Below are positions 16,363 through 24,528 of a stretch of 38,989 nucleotides of DNA, one piece after another. Under the pieces are notes generated by a model that was not told where the DNA came from, searched no databases, and saw only the letters and a program-made list of their open reading frames with translations. Source of the stretch: an uncultured Blautia sp. Lineage in GTDB: Bacteria; Bacillota; Clostridia; Lachnospirales; Lachnospiraceae. A program made the translations under genes and the position numbers. Position 1 is the stretch's first letter. The number at the start of each line of letters is the position of its first letter. The DNA lies in the NCBI GenBank assembly GCA_900547615.1, contig URHH01000012.1, forward strand, positions 1 to 38,989. The letters are read 5' to 3'.

Positions 16363-17376
16363 ATGAGATTAAGTGTGATTATTCCTGTTCACAATGCGGA
16401 GGAGTATCTGGGAGAATGTCTGGACAGCGTTCTGGGGCAGAGTGTACATGACCTTGAGGTTATCTGTGTAGACGATGCTTCCACAGACGCTTCTGCAGCG
16501 GTGATTGAGGATTACTGTAAAAAAGACAGCCGTGTGCGGCTGATTAAAAATGAAAAAAATCTTTATGCGGGAAGCTGCCGCAATATAGGGATCGAAGCTG
16601 CAAAAGGAGAATATATCCATTTTCTGGACGCGGACGATAAGGTGGAAAAATCCGCCTATGAGAGATACTGGGAACTCGTTCGTCTGTTTGATCCGGATAT
16701 AATAAAAGGGCGGGGGATTTGCTTTGATAATGGGACAGGAGAGCTTTGTGATACGCCTCCTCTTTTGAGCCTTCGTGAAGTGGCAGTGGAGGATATTGAG
16801 AAGCCGTTCTCTTTCCGGGAAAATCCGGAGCTTCTCTCTCATGTCAGTGTCGTTCCCTGGAACGGAATTTACAGAAGAAGCCTTCTGATGGACAAAAATA
16901 TCCGATTTAATCATCTTGTCTGTGTGAATGACCGTTCTTTCTTTAATGAGGTGACAGTTGCGGCAGATACAATTCTGATCACAAATCAGCCCATTGTGAG
17001 ATACCGCATTAATAACGGCGCTTCGCTTATGGGACGGAGAGCAAGGAATTTCTCCTGCCAGTTTGCTTCCTATGAGATGGTGAAGGAGCAGTGTGAAAAA
17101 TATAAGCTTTCGGCGGAATCGAAGAGGATCGTTCTGGACCGTGAGCTTGCAGATGTATTTCTCTGGTACAGAAGATACCGTCAGATACCGGAGATTCAGG
17201 AAGAGATAGAAAGAGAGACAGAGGAATTTGCTGCAAAGCTTGATCTTGCGCCTTTTGGAAGCAGGGTATCGAAGCTTCGCTGGTATCCTGCTTACCTTAT
17301 GGTTTCCGGGAAAGAGCCGTTTTATAAAAAGGCAGGACGCAAGGTAAAATATGCTCTGAAAAAATTTATAAAATAA
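16363..17376 (+). CDS. GT2 glycosyltransferase
   Basis: A 337-residue family 2 glycosyltransferase with LSVIIPVHNAEEYL, VDDASTD and FLDADDKVE. The middle and C-terminal parts (VVPWNGIYRR, CVNDRSFF, DVFLWYRRY) match the second half of the 9035-10954 enzyme almost word for word, so it probably makes the same or a related linkage. It ends in a basic tail (KVKYALKKFIK). It is the last gene of the first polymer operon. The ribosome site is weak, so translation may depend on coupling with the ATPase gene that ends 5 bases before. It converges on the minus-strand GT2 gene with only one base between stops. Confidence 0.9.
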   Translation: MRLSVIIPVHNAEEYLGECLDSVLGQSVHDLEVICVDDASTDASAAVIEDYCKKDSRVRLIKNEKNLYAGSCRNIGIEAAKGEYIHFLDADDKVEKSAYERYWELVRLFDPDIIKGRGICFDNGTGELCDTPPLLSLREVAVEDIEKPFSFRENPELLSHVSVVPWNGIYRRSLLMDKNIRFNHLVCVNDRSFFNEVTVAADTILITNQPIVRYRINNGASLMGRRARNFSCQFASYEMVKEQCEKYKLSAESKRIVLDRELADVFLWYRRYRQIPEIQEEIERETEEFAAKLDLAPFGSRVSKLRWYPAYLMVSGKEPFYKKAGRKVKYALKKFIK

Positions 17377-17377
17377 G

Positions 17378-18439
17378 TTATTTTACGTGAACTCCGCCTT
17401 TTGGGTGGAGTTTTTTCTGTGTCACGACATAAAGCTTCTGGAAATATTTCGACTTTCCGTCGCAGACATTTACAAGCTGGAGCATTTTTTTGCGGGAGCT
17501 GTACAGAAACAGCATTCTGTAAATATAATCGTTTAAGAGGGTGGAAAGATATGGATTTTCTTTCCAATTAGGATAATATCGTTCCAGATAATCAAAGGAG
17601 CTGTTGATGAGCCTGCATTTTAATTCTTTTTTTCCCTTGTCGTAGTTTGTAATAATCTGGCGGAAACGGAACAGAAAATGTTTTACGGTAATGTACTCCA
17701 GCTCTTTTTCGTACAGAGTAAGAAGCCCCCGCTGTTCCAGAGACTTTCTGAGAAATTCCAGAGCTTTAAAAATGTCCGCAGTTCCCTCTGTAAGCCCGCT
17801 TAAAAAGCCGATACGTTTTCTGTAGGTGTAGAGCGGTTTTTCCACGTATCCAATGGAAGCTGCTTTTGTCATAAGAAGGAAGGCAGCGGGAAGATCTTCA
17901 AAACGGATCCCTTCCGGGAAGGAAAGACCTTCAAAAAGGCTTCGTTTGATCAGTTTATCCCAGGGGTAAGGAGAAAAAAGGGCAAGCTGTTCCGGGGATT
18001 CTTTCACAGAAAAGTTCTGCTTTTTACATGGGCAGGGGCTTACAGATGTTTCTCCTGTTTTCTGGTTTTCTTCATAATGAGAAAAAAGGATCAGGTCATT
18101 TTTATCCTGATCTGCTTTTTCCATGAGTATGGAGCAGGCGTCCGGCTCGATAAAGTCATCGCTGTCGATGAACCACACATATTCTCCGGAGGCTTTGGAA
18201 AAGCCGTAATTTCTGGCGTGACTGACGCCTTTGTTTTCTGTTGTAAAGATTTTTATTTTTTCCGGAAAGCGCGACTGAAAGTCTTTTAAAATTTCCGGGC
18301 TTTTATCTGTGCTTCCGTCATTTACGGCAATAATTTCCATATCATGAAAACTCTGGCACACAAGACTTTCCAGACATGGTGTTAAATAGGTTTCTACGTT
18401 ATATACGGGAAGGATAAGGCTGAGTTTACAGTTTTCCAT
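17378..18439 (-). CDS. GT2 glycosyltransferase, opposite strand
   Basis: A 353-residue family 2 glycosyltransferase: LSLILPVYNVETYL, AVNDGSTD, FIDSDDFIE, and acceptor region SPYPWDKLIKRSLF. It lies between the two plus-strand polymer operons but is transcribed the other way, so it can be switched separately. The ATG has AGAGGA 6 bases before it. Its last codons contain the terminator of the opposing operon. A palindromic element with a T-run on this strand lies in its leader. It probably adds a branch or alternative sugar to the same polymer, which is inference from position only. Confidence 0.88.
   Translation of the reverse strand: MENCKLSLILPVYNVETYLTPCLESLVCQSFHDMEIIAVNDGSTDKSPEILKDFQSRFPEKIKIFTTENKGVSHARNYGFSKASGEYVWFIDSDDFIEPDACSILMEKADQDKNDLILFSHYEENQKTGETSVSPCPCKKQNFSVKESPEQLALFSPYPWDKLIKRSLFEGLSFPEGIRFEDLPAAFLLMTKAASIGYVEKPLYTYRKRIGFLSGLTEGTADIFKALEFLRKSLEQRGLLTLYEKELEYITVKHFLFRFRQIITNYDKGKKELKCRLINSSFDYLERYYPNWKENPYLSTLLNDYIYRMLFLYSSRKKMLQLVNVCDGKSKYFQKLYVVTQKKLHPKGGVHVK
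17390..17416 (+). terminator. Rho-independent terminator of polymer operon 1
   Basis: AACTCCGCC (17390-17398), a 5-base loop and GGTGGAGTT (17404-17412) with one G-T pair, followed by more Ts. It lies inside the 3' coding end of the minus-strand GT2 gene (codons for the GGVHVK tail), so one sequence serves as terminator on one strand and protein code on the other. Confidence 0.8.
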
Positions 18440-18484
18440 AAAGATTCCTCTTTTCTGATAATGGTATGATACTTAGGTTAAAAA

Positions 18485-18531
18485 ATGCCTGACGAATTGT
18501 TTCGCACTTCGTGCTCCTACAATTCTGGCAT
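18485..18531. repeat. Nested palindromic element between divergent genes
   Basis: Outer arms ATGCC (18485-18489) and GGCAT (18527-18531), middle arms AATTGT (18495-18500) and ACAATT (18519-18524), and inner arms GCAC/GTGC (18504-18514) form a nested hairpin. On the minus strand it is followed by TTTTTT. ATTATAAT next to it gives a -10-like box in either direction. It may be an attenuator for the minus-strand GT2 gene or a copy of a dispersed palindromic repeat. Confidence 0.6.
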
Positions 18532-18619
18532 TATAATATCATAGTATCAGTGGAAAAAGAACACAGTAAGGAAAAAAGATGTGGAAAAAATGTGTAATTT
18601 CATAAAAATGCGGGAAAAA

Positions 18620-18650
18620 CTGGACGGACTCCTATAGAATACGGTATAAT
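18620..18650 (+). promoter_or_regulatory. Promoter of polymer operon 2
   Basis: TGGACG (18621-18626), 18 bases and a perfect TATAAT (18645-18650) lie about 55 bases before the likely start of the sugar transferase. The -35 match is moderate. Confidence 0.5.
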
Positions 18651-18708
18651 AAACAGGTTAAAGGGAAATCCAGTAACTATCATGATAATAAAAATAAGAG
18701 GTAGAGCT

Positions 18709-20097
18709 GTGAGCAGAAGAGAAGATTATAAAAGATTTATTGTATTTTGTCTGGCAAGTCTTGTAATTATTGCCCAGGCAGCCGCATTTGCTTATGTGTG
18801 GTATGATTATTACAGAGGACTGATCGACGAGCCGTTCTGGAGAAAGGGAAACTGGGCGCTGATTGCCATTTACGCTCTGATCAACACCCTGTTTTCCAAG
18901 CTGTACGGCGGTCTGAAAGTAGGGTATTTAAAGAAAATAGACGTTTTTTATTCCCTGACTCTGGCGACGATCTGTACGAATGTTGTGGCGTACTTTCAGA
19001 TTACACTGATCAACCGCTGGTTTTTAAATGTAGGACCTATGATCGAAATGACTTTTGTGCAGATCCTGATGATCATTCTGTGGATTTTCGGTTCCCGGTT
19101 TATTTATTCCAGACTGTACAGAGCAAGAAAGCTGCTTGTCATTTACGGTGACAGAGATCCGGGAGATCTGATCCATAAGATGAATTCCAGAAGCGACAAG
19201 TACAACATCAGCGGAAAGGTTCATATAAGTGTCGGAGAAGAAAGAATCCATAAGCTGATGAATGAATATGAAGGCGTCATTATATGGGATTTGCCGTCTG
19301 CTATACGAAACAGGTATCTGAAATACTGTTTCGACCATTCCATCAGATGCTATATGAGTCCGAAAATTTCAGATATTATTTTAATCGGCACAACGAGGAT
19401 TCATCTTTTTGATACGCCTCTTCTTATGTCCAGAAATCACGGATTTTCTGTGGAAGAGCGGGCGGGAAAGAGGATTCTTGATATTATTGTGTCGGGTATC
19501 GGAATTGTTCTGACTTCCCCGCTGATGCTTCTCATTGCCATCTGTGTAAAGGCATATGACAGAGGTCCTGTGTTTTATCTTCAGGACAGGCTTACGTATA
19601 AGGGAAAAGAGTTTAAAATCTGCAAATTCCGCAGTATGTGCGTAGATTCTGAAAAACAGGGAGCGCGCCTTGCGTCAAAACATGATTCCCGCATCACTCC
19701 TGTTGGAAGAGTGCTTCGAAATCTTCACCTTGATGAGCTTCCCCAGCTTTTTAATGTGTTTAAGGGAGATATGTCTCTTGTGGGACCGCGTCCGGAACGG
19801 CGTGTGATCATGGACGAATATGAAAAGGAGATTCCGGAATTTCATTACCGTCTGAAAGTAAAAGCAGGTCTTACAGGTTATGCCCAGGTTTACGGAAAAT
19901 ATAACACCACGCCTTACGATAAGTTAAAGCTTGATCTTTTCTATATTGAGAACTACTCGCTTCTTCTTGATATTAAGCTGCTGTTTATGACAGTAAAGAT
20001 TTTCTTCCAGAAAGAGGTTTCAGAAGGTGTGGAGGATACGCAGATAAATGCGCTGAAGGATTCCGGAGAAAATGCGCCGGAAGAAAAACGGAGTTGA
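18709..20097 (+). CDS. Polyprenyl-phosphate sugar-phosphate transferase (initiating enzyme)
   Basis: A 462-residue enzyme that starts surface-glycan synthesis by moving a sugar-1-phosphate from a nucleotide sugar onto undecaprenyl phosphate in the membrane. Four N-terminal membrane segments (about 10-130) and a nucleotide-fold middle domain are followed by the bacterial sugar-transferase domain from about 260: KRILDIIVSGIGIVLTSPL, KICKFRSM, LDELPQLFNV, VGPRPERR and KAGLTGYAQV. All hallmark motifs are intact. I choose GTG 18709, which has AAGAGGT 6 bases upstream; an in-frame ATG at 18682 has no close ribosome site. It is the first gene of the second operon. The sugar is not predictable. Confidence 0.88.
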   Translation: MSRREDYKRFIVFCLASLVIIAQAAAFAYVWYDYYRGLIDEPFWRKGNWALIAIYALINTLFSKLYGGLKVGYLKKIDVFYSLTLATICTNVVAYFQITLINRWFLNVGPMIEMTFVQILMIILWIFGSRFIYSRLYRARKLLVIYGDRDPGDLIHKMNSRSDKYNISGKVHISVGEERIHKLMNEYEGVIIWDLPSAIRNRYLKYCFDHSIRCYMSPKISDIILIGTTRIHLFDTPLLMSRNHGFSVEERAGKRILDIIVSGIGIVLTSPLMLLIAICVKAYDRGPVFYLQDRLTYKGKEFKICKFRSMCVDSEKQGARLASKHDSRITPVGRVLRNLHLDELPQLFNVFKGDMSLVGPRPERRVIMDEYEKEIPEFHYRLKVKAGLTGYAQVYGKYNTTPYDKLKLDLFYIENYSLLLDIKLLFMTVKIFFQKEVSEGVEDTQINALKDSGENAPEEKRS

Positions 20098-20099
20098 AA

Positions 20100-20927
20100 A
20101 TGGGAACAGAGTTAAGAGATTTACAGCTTGTAGAGCTTGATATATTAAAGGAATTTCTGAGGATCTGCGAGAAATATGATCTTCGGTATTATGCCCTCGG
20201 AGGAACGCTTCTGGGGGCTGTTCGCCATAAGGGTTTTATCCCCTGGGACGACGATGTGGATATTGGAATGCCGCGGCCTGATTTTATAAGATTTGGCGAA
20301 ATTGCAAAAAAAGAATTTCCCCAATATATCCGATTCTGCACTTATCAGGAAACGCCGGGATACAGGTATTACGTGCCGCGTCTCACGGACAGCCGTGTAA
20401 AGGTGATCGACAGCTCTGCGGCAATGGAGCAGGAAAAAGAAGCGTGGATCGATATTTTTCCGCTTGACGGAATGCCGGGAAATAAATGGAAGAGAAAGCT
20501 TCACTGCTTTCGCCTTCTGATCGCCAGGGCGAGGGTGAATTATTCCATGTTTTCCACAAATATAGATTTAAAGAAAAAAAATCGTCCGTTTGTGGAGCGG
20601 GTGATGATCGCTGCGGGTAAAATCCTTCCCGTGGAAAAGATTTTCCGGATGGAAAAGGAGTTTCGCCGCCTTGACAGGCTGATGCAGAAATATCCTTATG
20701 ATACTTCGGAATATCTTATAAATTTCATGGGCATTCATAAATTAAAAGAGATGTTCCATAAAAAGTATTACGGCGAAGGCGCGGATTATCCGTTTGAAGA
20801 TGTGGTTTTACGGGGACCGGCAGATTATGAAGCCGTGCTTACCCAGATGTACGGAGACTACAGAAATCCTCCCTCAAAGGAGGAGATGAACCACCACAAT
20901 ACAAGAATAAAAGAAGGGGAGAGCTGA
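20100..20927 (+). CDS. LicD-family phosphotransferase
   Basis: A 275-residue LicD protein. The nucleotidyltransferase-fold motif GGTLLGAVRHKGFIPWDDDVDIG is present at about 34-56, with metal-binding D50, D51, D52 and D54. LicD proteins move phosphocholine or similar phospho-groups (including ribitol- or glycerol-phosphate in wider relatives) from CDP-linked donors onto glycans. With a CDP-glycerol synthase nearby and no choline kinase or CTP:phosphocholine enzyme in view, phospho-glycerol is as plausible as phosphocholine. ATG 20100 is preferred over TTG 20094 because GGAG lies 6 bases before it. The stop shares one base with the next start. Confidence 0.9.
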   Translation: MGTELRDLQLVELDILKEFLRICEKYDLRYYALGGTLLGAVRHKGFIPWDDDVDIGMPRPDFIRFGEIAKKEFPQYIRFCTYQETPGYRYYVPRLTDSRVKVIDSSAAMEQEKEAWIDIFPLDGMPGNKWKRKLHCFRLLIARARVNYSMFSTNIDLKKKNRPFVERVMIAAGKILPVEKIFRMEKEFRRLDRLMQKYPYDTSEYLINFMGIHKLKEMFHKKYYGEGADYPFEDVVLRGPADYEAVLTQMYGDYRNPPSKEEMNHHNTRIKEGES

Positions 20928-21748
20928 TGGAAGAATATTCTGTTCTGATGTCTGTTTATGAAAAGGAAAAACCTGTTTTTTTCCGGGACAGCATAGAGAG
21001 TATGAGAAAGCAGAGTCTTCCTTTCTCTGATTTTGTGCTGGTATGTGACGGACCTCTTGGAAAAGAACTTGAGGAAATTGTTCAGTGGGCAGAAAGCTGT
21101 CTCGGAGAGCGTTTTCAGTGTATCCGCCTTCCGGAAAACAGGGGACTTGGAAAGGCGCTTGCAGAAGGAATCACGCACTGCAGACATGATATTGTGGCGC
21201 GCATGGACAGCGACGATCTGAGCAGACCGGAGCGCTGCCGTCTTCAGATGGAAGCGATGGAAAGGGGCGGCTACGATATTGTGGGCTGCGCTCTTGAGGA
21301 ATTTAGGGAAACACCCGGAGATACGGGACACGTCCGGCTTTCCCCGGAGCATCAGGAGGAAATCCGCGTTTATGCAGGGAAACGAAATCCGTTTAATCAC
21401 CCCTGCGTAATGTACAGGAAAAGCGCTGTGCTGAAAGCGGGAAATTATGTGGATTTTCCCGGGTTTGAGGATTACTGCCTGTGGATAAGAATGCTTCAAA
21501 AAGGCGCAAAAGCGTATAATCTCCAGAAGATTCTTCTTGATATGCGTTCCGGCGAGGGAATGTATGACAGGAGAGGCGGCGCTTCCTATATAAGATCCGT
21601 ACTTCGTTTCCAGAAGTATTTAAAGAAGGAAGGCGTGATCGGAACGGGTACGTTTTTGAAGAACTGCACAGTGCGTACAATAGTTGGAATAATTCCGGGA
21701 AGTCTCAGGAAGGAATTTTACCGGATTTTTTTAAGAAAGAAACAGTGA
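20927..21748 (+). CDS. GT2 glycosyltransferase (short form)
   Basis: A 273-residue family 2 transferase of a subtype different from the others in the window: YSVLMSVYEKEKPVFFRDSIESM, LVCDGPLG in place of VDDGSTD, NRGLGKALAEGI and ARMDSDDLSRPER. The same wording is common in capsule clusters that put on galactose or rhamnose, but I would not name the sugar. It has AGAAGGGGAGAG before ATG and is translationally coupled to licD. The protein ends in a basic tail. Confidence 0.88.
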   Translation: MEEYSVLMSVYEKEKPVFFRDSIESMRKQSLPFSDFVLVCDGPLGKELEEIVQWAESCLGERFQCIRLPENRGLGKALAEGITHCRHDIVARMDSDDLSRPERCRLQMEAMERGGYDIVGCALEEFRETPGDTGHVRLSPEHQEEIRVYAGKRNPFNHPCVMYRKSAVLKAGNYVDFPGFEDYCLWIRMLQKGAKAYNLQKILLDMRSGEGMYDRRGGASYIRSVLRFQKYLKKEGVIGTGTFLKNCTVRTIVGIIPGSLRKEFYRIFLRKKQ

Positions 21749-21749
21749 T

Positions 21750-22985
21750 ATGGGAAAAATAAAAAAAACAGTAAAAAAGCTTGTAAATCTTACTCCTGGG
21801 ATTAAGGAGGCGTCTGTCCGTGTTTATCATAAGTACAGTCAGCTCCGCTACAGGAAATATGCGAAAAAATATCCGGTGGACGCCCATACTGTCATGTTTG
21901 AGTCTTATATGGGAAGGAAATATTCCTGCAGTCCACGCTCTATGTTTGAGGCAATGTGCGAGGACAGCCGGTACAGAGATTATAAGAAGGTGTGGGCATT
22001 TACAGACCCGGAAAAGCACAGGTATCTGGAAAAATATCCCAACACGATTCTTGTAAAATACCGCTCTGAAGATTATTACAGGTATTATGCCAGCGCCGGT
22101 ATGTGGATTACAAATTATCTTCTGGATTATGGAATTGAAAAACGTCCGGGGCAGATTTATGTACAGACATGGCATGGAACGCCTCTGAAAAAAATCGGAT
22201 GCGATGTGCCCCGTCTTGAGCTTTCCAAAAAAGAACGGGAAAGAACCTGCCGGGAATATCAGAGGGAAGGCCAGATGATTGATTTTATGCCGTCGCCCTC
22301 GCCTTTTTATACAGAAAAGGTAAAAAGCGCCTTCTGTCTCGGAGAGCAGGCGAAGGTGTTGGAGCTTGGCTATCCGAGAAACGATGACCTGTTCCGGTAT
22401 ACGCAGGAGAAGTGTGAAAATATAAAAAAAGAGCTGGGGATTCCGGCAGATAAAAAAGTCATTCTCTATGCACCGACCTGGAGACAGAGCCAGCATACGG
22501 CAGGCGAGGGCTTTACGTATAAGCTCGGGATTGATTTTGACAAGATGAAGGCGCGCCTTGGAGATAAGGCGGTCATTCTTTTTCGAACCCATTATTTTAT
22601 CAGCAATTCCTTTGATTTTTCAAAGTATGGAGGTTTTATAAAGGATGTATCCTCCTATGACGAGATTAACGATCTGTATCTCGTTTCCGATCTGCTGATC
22701 ACAGATTACTCCAGCGTATTTTTTGATTACGCAAATCTGGAACGTCCCATTCTTTTTTATATGTACGATTATGAGGCGTACAGGGAAGAGATGAAGGATT
22801 TTTACTTTGGGATCGAGCTGCTTCCCGGACCGGTGATAAAAGAGGAGCGGGATATTTCAGAAGATGTGGACAAGCTTCTGGAAGGGTTTGTTGTGGACGA
22901 TACGTACCGCCGCTTTAATGAGATTTTCAATCCGCACAGAGAAGTGTGCGGCGGGGAGATGGTGAGGGAGATTATAAAGAAGTGA
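21750..22985 (+). CDS. CDP-glycerol glycerophosphotransferase (TagB/TagF-like)
   Basis: A 411-residue enzyme that moves glycerol phosphate from CDP-glycerol to an acceptor glycan. Family motifs are intact: QTWHGTPLKKIG with catalytic-type H142, YAPTWRQS, FRTHYF, and LLITDYSSVFFDYANLERP. The basic N-terminus (MGKIKKTVKKLVN) suggests peripheral membrane binding. It lies one base after the GT2 stop, and the operon ends after it at a hairpin terminator. Whether it primes (TagB-like, one unit) or polymerises (TagF-like) cannot be read from sequence alone, but the length without extra domains fits a primase or a decorating enzyme. Confidence 0.92.
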   Translation: MGKIKKTVKKLVNLTPGIKEASVRVYHKYSQLRYRKYAKKYPVDAHTVMFESYMGRKYSCSPRSMFEAMCEDSRYRDYKKVWAFTDPEKHRYLEKYPNTILVKYRSEDYYRYYASAGMWITNYLLDYGIEKRPGQIYVQTWHGTPLKKIGCDVPRLELSKKERERTCREYQREGQMIDFMPSPSPFYTEKVKSAFCLGEQAKVLELGYPRNDDLFRYTQEKCENIKKELGIPADKKVILYAPTWRQSQHTAGEGFTYKLGIDFDKMKARLGDKAVILFRTHYFISNSFDFSKYGGFIKDVSSYDEINDLYLVSDLLITDYSSVFFDYANLERPILFYMYDYEAYREEMKDFYFGIELLPGPVIKEERDISEDVDKLLEGFVVDDTYRRFNEIFNPHREVCGGEMVREIIKK

Positions 22986-22991
22986 ATGAGG

Positions 22992-23037
22992 AAAAAGCCG
23001 GGAAACTGCAGGGAAATGGACAGTGGACCGGCTTTTT
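22992..23037 (+). terminator. Terminator of polymer operon 2
   Basis: AAAAAGCCGG (22992-23001) pairs with CCGGCTTTTTT (23028-23037). An inner ACTG/CAGT stem helps close the long loop. The T-tract runs directly into the TGTCGAA box of the next promoter. Confidence 0.82.
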
Positions 23038-23082
23038 TGTCGAAAAGATTCAGTTGCAATTTTTGTAAAGGGATTTTATACT
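23038..23082 (+). promoter_or_regulatory. Promoter of the three-gene nuclease operon with a TGTCGAA box
   Basis: TGTCGAA (23038-23044), 9 bases, TTGCAA (23054-23059), 17 bases, TATACT (23077-23082). TGTCGAA equals the consensus Spo0A (0A) box. The same arrangement with the same spacings occurs at 33088-33132. The box touches the upstream terminator's T-tract. Confidence 0.65.
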
Positions 23083-23150
23083 GGAATTACAGAAGGGTAC
23101 ACAGATGTTTGCAGTCAGATTATGCTTGAGCAGTGATGGAGGATAAACGT

Positions 23151-24233
23151 ATGGATAAATCATATAAAACAAATTTACAGAAAACAGTTTCAGAAATTTT
23201 TCCGGTTTATTTACAGAAGGAATTGCTGAATCAGGCTGTAAATGAGAGCGTGATAATTAATAATAAAAAGAAAACTGCACAGCTTTCCTTGAATTTTACG
23301 GGTATACTTGATGTATCTGAATGCGATTCCGTTGAGGAAAAAATTGATACGATGATGCAAACTGACAGTGTTCTGAAGTTTATAGAAGAGTTTGAATACA
23401 GGCGGCAGTATCGGCATTTTTGTTATTTTAAATGTTCAGATATTGCATTTGAAAAAATAGAAGAGCTTGTTGAAAATGGAAAAGTTAATGTGTTTGATAA
23501 GAAAAGCTCAGATTTGATCGATAGCTATAGTAAGCCTTCTCTGCATATTGTGGGAAATCAGATTTACTTAAAATTTTCCAGTTGCCTTAATGACGGTACT
23601 GGAAACCGGATTAATTTTGTTGTGATCTGCGTGTTAGATAAGGAACATAATATAATTGAACTTCGGTTTGACCGGGTCGGGATTGCATACAAAAATTCAT
23701 ATAATTTTTATCGTGATAAAATAAATGAGATTCTTGCTTATCTGGAATCTGAAATGAAAATGAGAATAGAAAATATTGACTTTAAGGCAGTTATTGATTA
23801 TGTTAAGTCAGAAAAGGAAAATATTTCCATATATGCTCAGCAGATGCAGCGAAATGGTACAACTGCATATTTGGAAGCGTATGATGATGGCGACGGCGTT
23901 ATGCCGATTCTTGGAGAGTTGTCTGCTTTCATAGAAGAAAACAGAGAATTGTTTGATACAGATATTAACACAGGATTGATACGGGATAAGCTTAGAACTT
24001 TTATTAAAGAAATTGAGATAAAATCAGATATGCCCAGAGTAAAAGTGAGGCTGGAGGACAGGGATATAAAATTTGGTATCACACATAATTATAAAGGAAT
24101 GGAGTACAGTTTTTTTATGTTTTATGGGGAACTTCTGGGCGGCGAGGAGGTGATGAATTATGTCAGGAATTACCTTATTGAGTGCAGTGGAGAGCTTGAA
24201 GAACTCATACAATCTGACAGCGTATCAGAGTAA
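23151..24233 (+). CDS. Unrecognised protein, first gene of a candidate defence operon
   Basis: A 360-residue soluble protein that I cannot place in a family. It has no signal peptide or membrane segment. It is rich in lysine, glutamate and isoleucine, with a probable alpha/beta centre (about 120-200: SLHIVGNQIYLKFSSC, INFVVICVLDKEHNIIELRFDRVG) and helical segments before and after. The central strands followed by ELRFDRVGIAYKNSYNFYRDKI and the later RVKVRLEDRDIKFGITHNYKG suggest repeated beta-rich units. The start is ATG 23151 with GGAGG 8 bases upstream. The next gene begins 74 bases inside its 3' end in another frame. It is AT-richer by eye than the neighbouring glycan genes, suggesting transfer. 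It could be a sensor or a specificity subunit for the nuclease at the operon's end. Confidence 0.72.
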   Translation: MDKSYKTNLQKTVSEIFPVYLQKELLNQAVNESVIINNKKKTAQLSLNFTGILDVSECDSVEEKIDTMMQTDSVLKFIEEFEYRRQYRHFCYFKCSDIAFEKIEELVENGKVNVFDKKSSDLIDSYSKPSLHIVGNQIYLKFSSCLNDGTGNRINFVVICVLDKEHNIIELRFDRVGIAYKNSYNFYRDKINEILAYLESEMKMRIENIDFKAVIDYVKSEKENISIYAQQMQRNGTTAYLEAYDDGDGVMPILGELSAFIEENRELFDTDINTGLIRDKLRTFIKEIEIKSDMPRVKVRLEDRDIKFGITHNYKGMEYSFFMFYGELLGGEEVMNYVRNYLIECSGELEELIQSDSVSE

Positions 24234-24528
24234 AAAATGCGATGAATTTTTTGCGGTTATGCAACCGGGGGACTTTATTTATCCGGGTCATTTAAAATCG
24301 AAATTACTGCTTGATATAAAAACAGCTTACCTATTTATGGAAGATCTGAAAAAAGAGGGATTTGTAACAAATATTTATGAGGTCTACTGTAAACAGTGCC
24401 ATAAAAGCAAAGGGATTTTTTTGGATACTCTTACAGATTTTAATGAAGACTATGCCTGTGATTTTTGTAATAACTCTTTATCTGTCTTGGAAGATATAAT
24501 CGTGTTATATAAGGTGATCCATATATGA
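24160..24528 (+). CDS. Small protein with two CxxC knuckles, second gene of the candidate defence operon
   Basis: A 122-residue protein. Residues 20-75 read as helical with a possible winged-helix (CDEFFAVMQPGDFIYPGHLKSKLLLDIKTAYLFMEDLKKEGFV), resembling helix-turn-helix-wing DNA-binding domains. CxxC pairs follow: YCKQCHK and YACDFCNN, which should bind one zinc. The start ATG 24160 lies within the previous gene and has a very strong ribosome site (GAGGAGGTGA), so the 74-base overlap is real. The stop overlaps the next start (ATGA). Plausible roles are DNA or nucleic-acid recognition for the nuclease, or operon regulation. I do not recognise a named family. Confidence 0.72.
   Translation: MSGITLLSAVESLKNSYNLTAYQSKKCDEFFAVMQPGDFIYPGHLKSKLLLDIKTAYLFMEDLKKEGFVTNIYEVYCKQCHKSKGIFLDTLTDFNEDYACDFCNNSLSVLEDIIVLYKVIHI

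Noticed and set aside
18485..18537. Invertible promoter (phase switch) for glycan genes
   Set aside because: The arms are too close together and too short for a site-specific inversion, and no recombinase gene is near.
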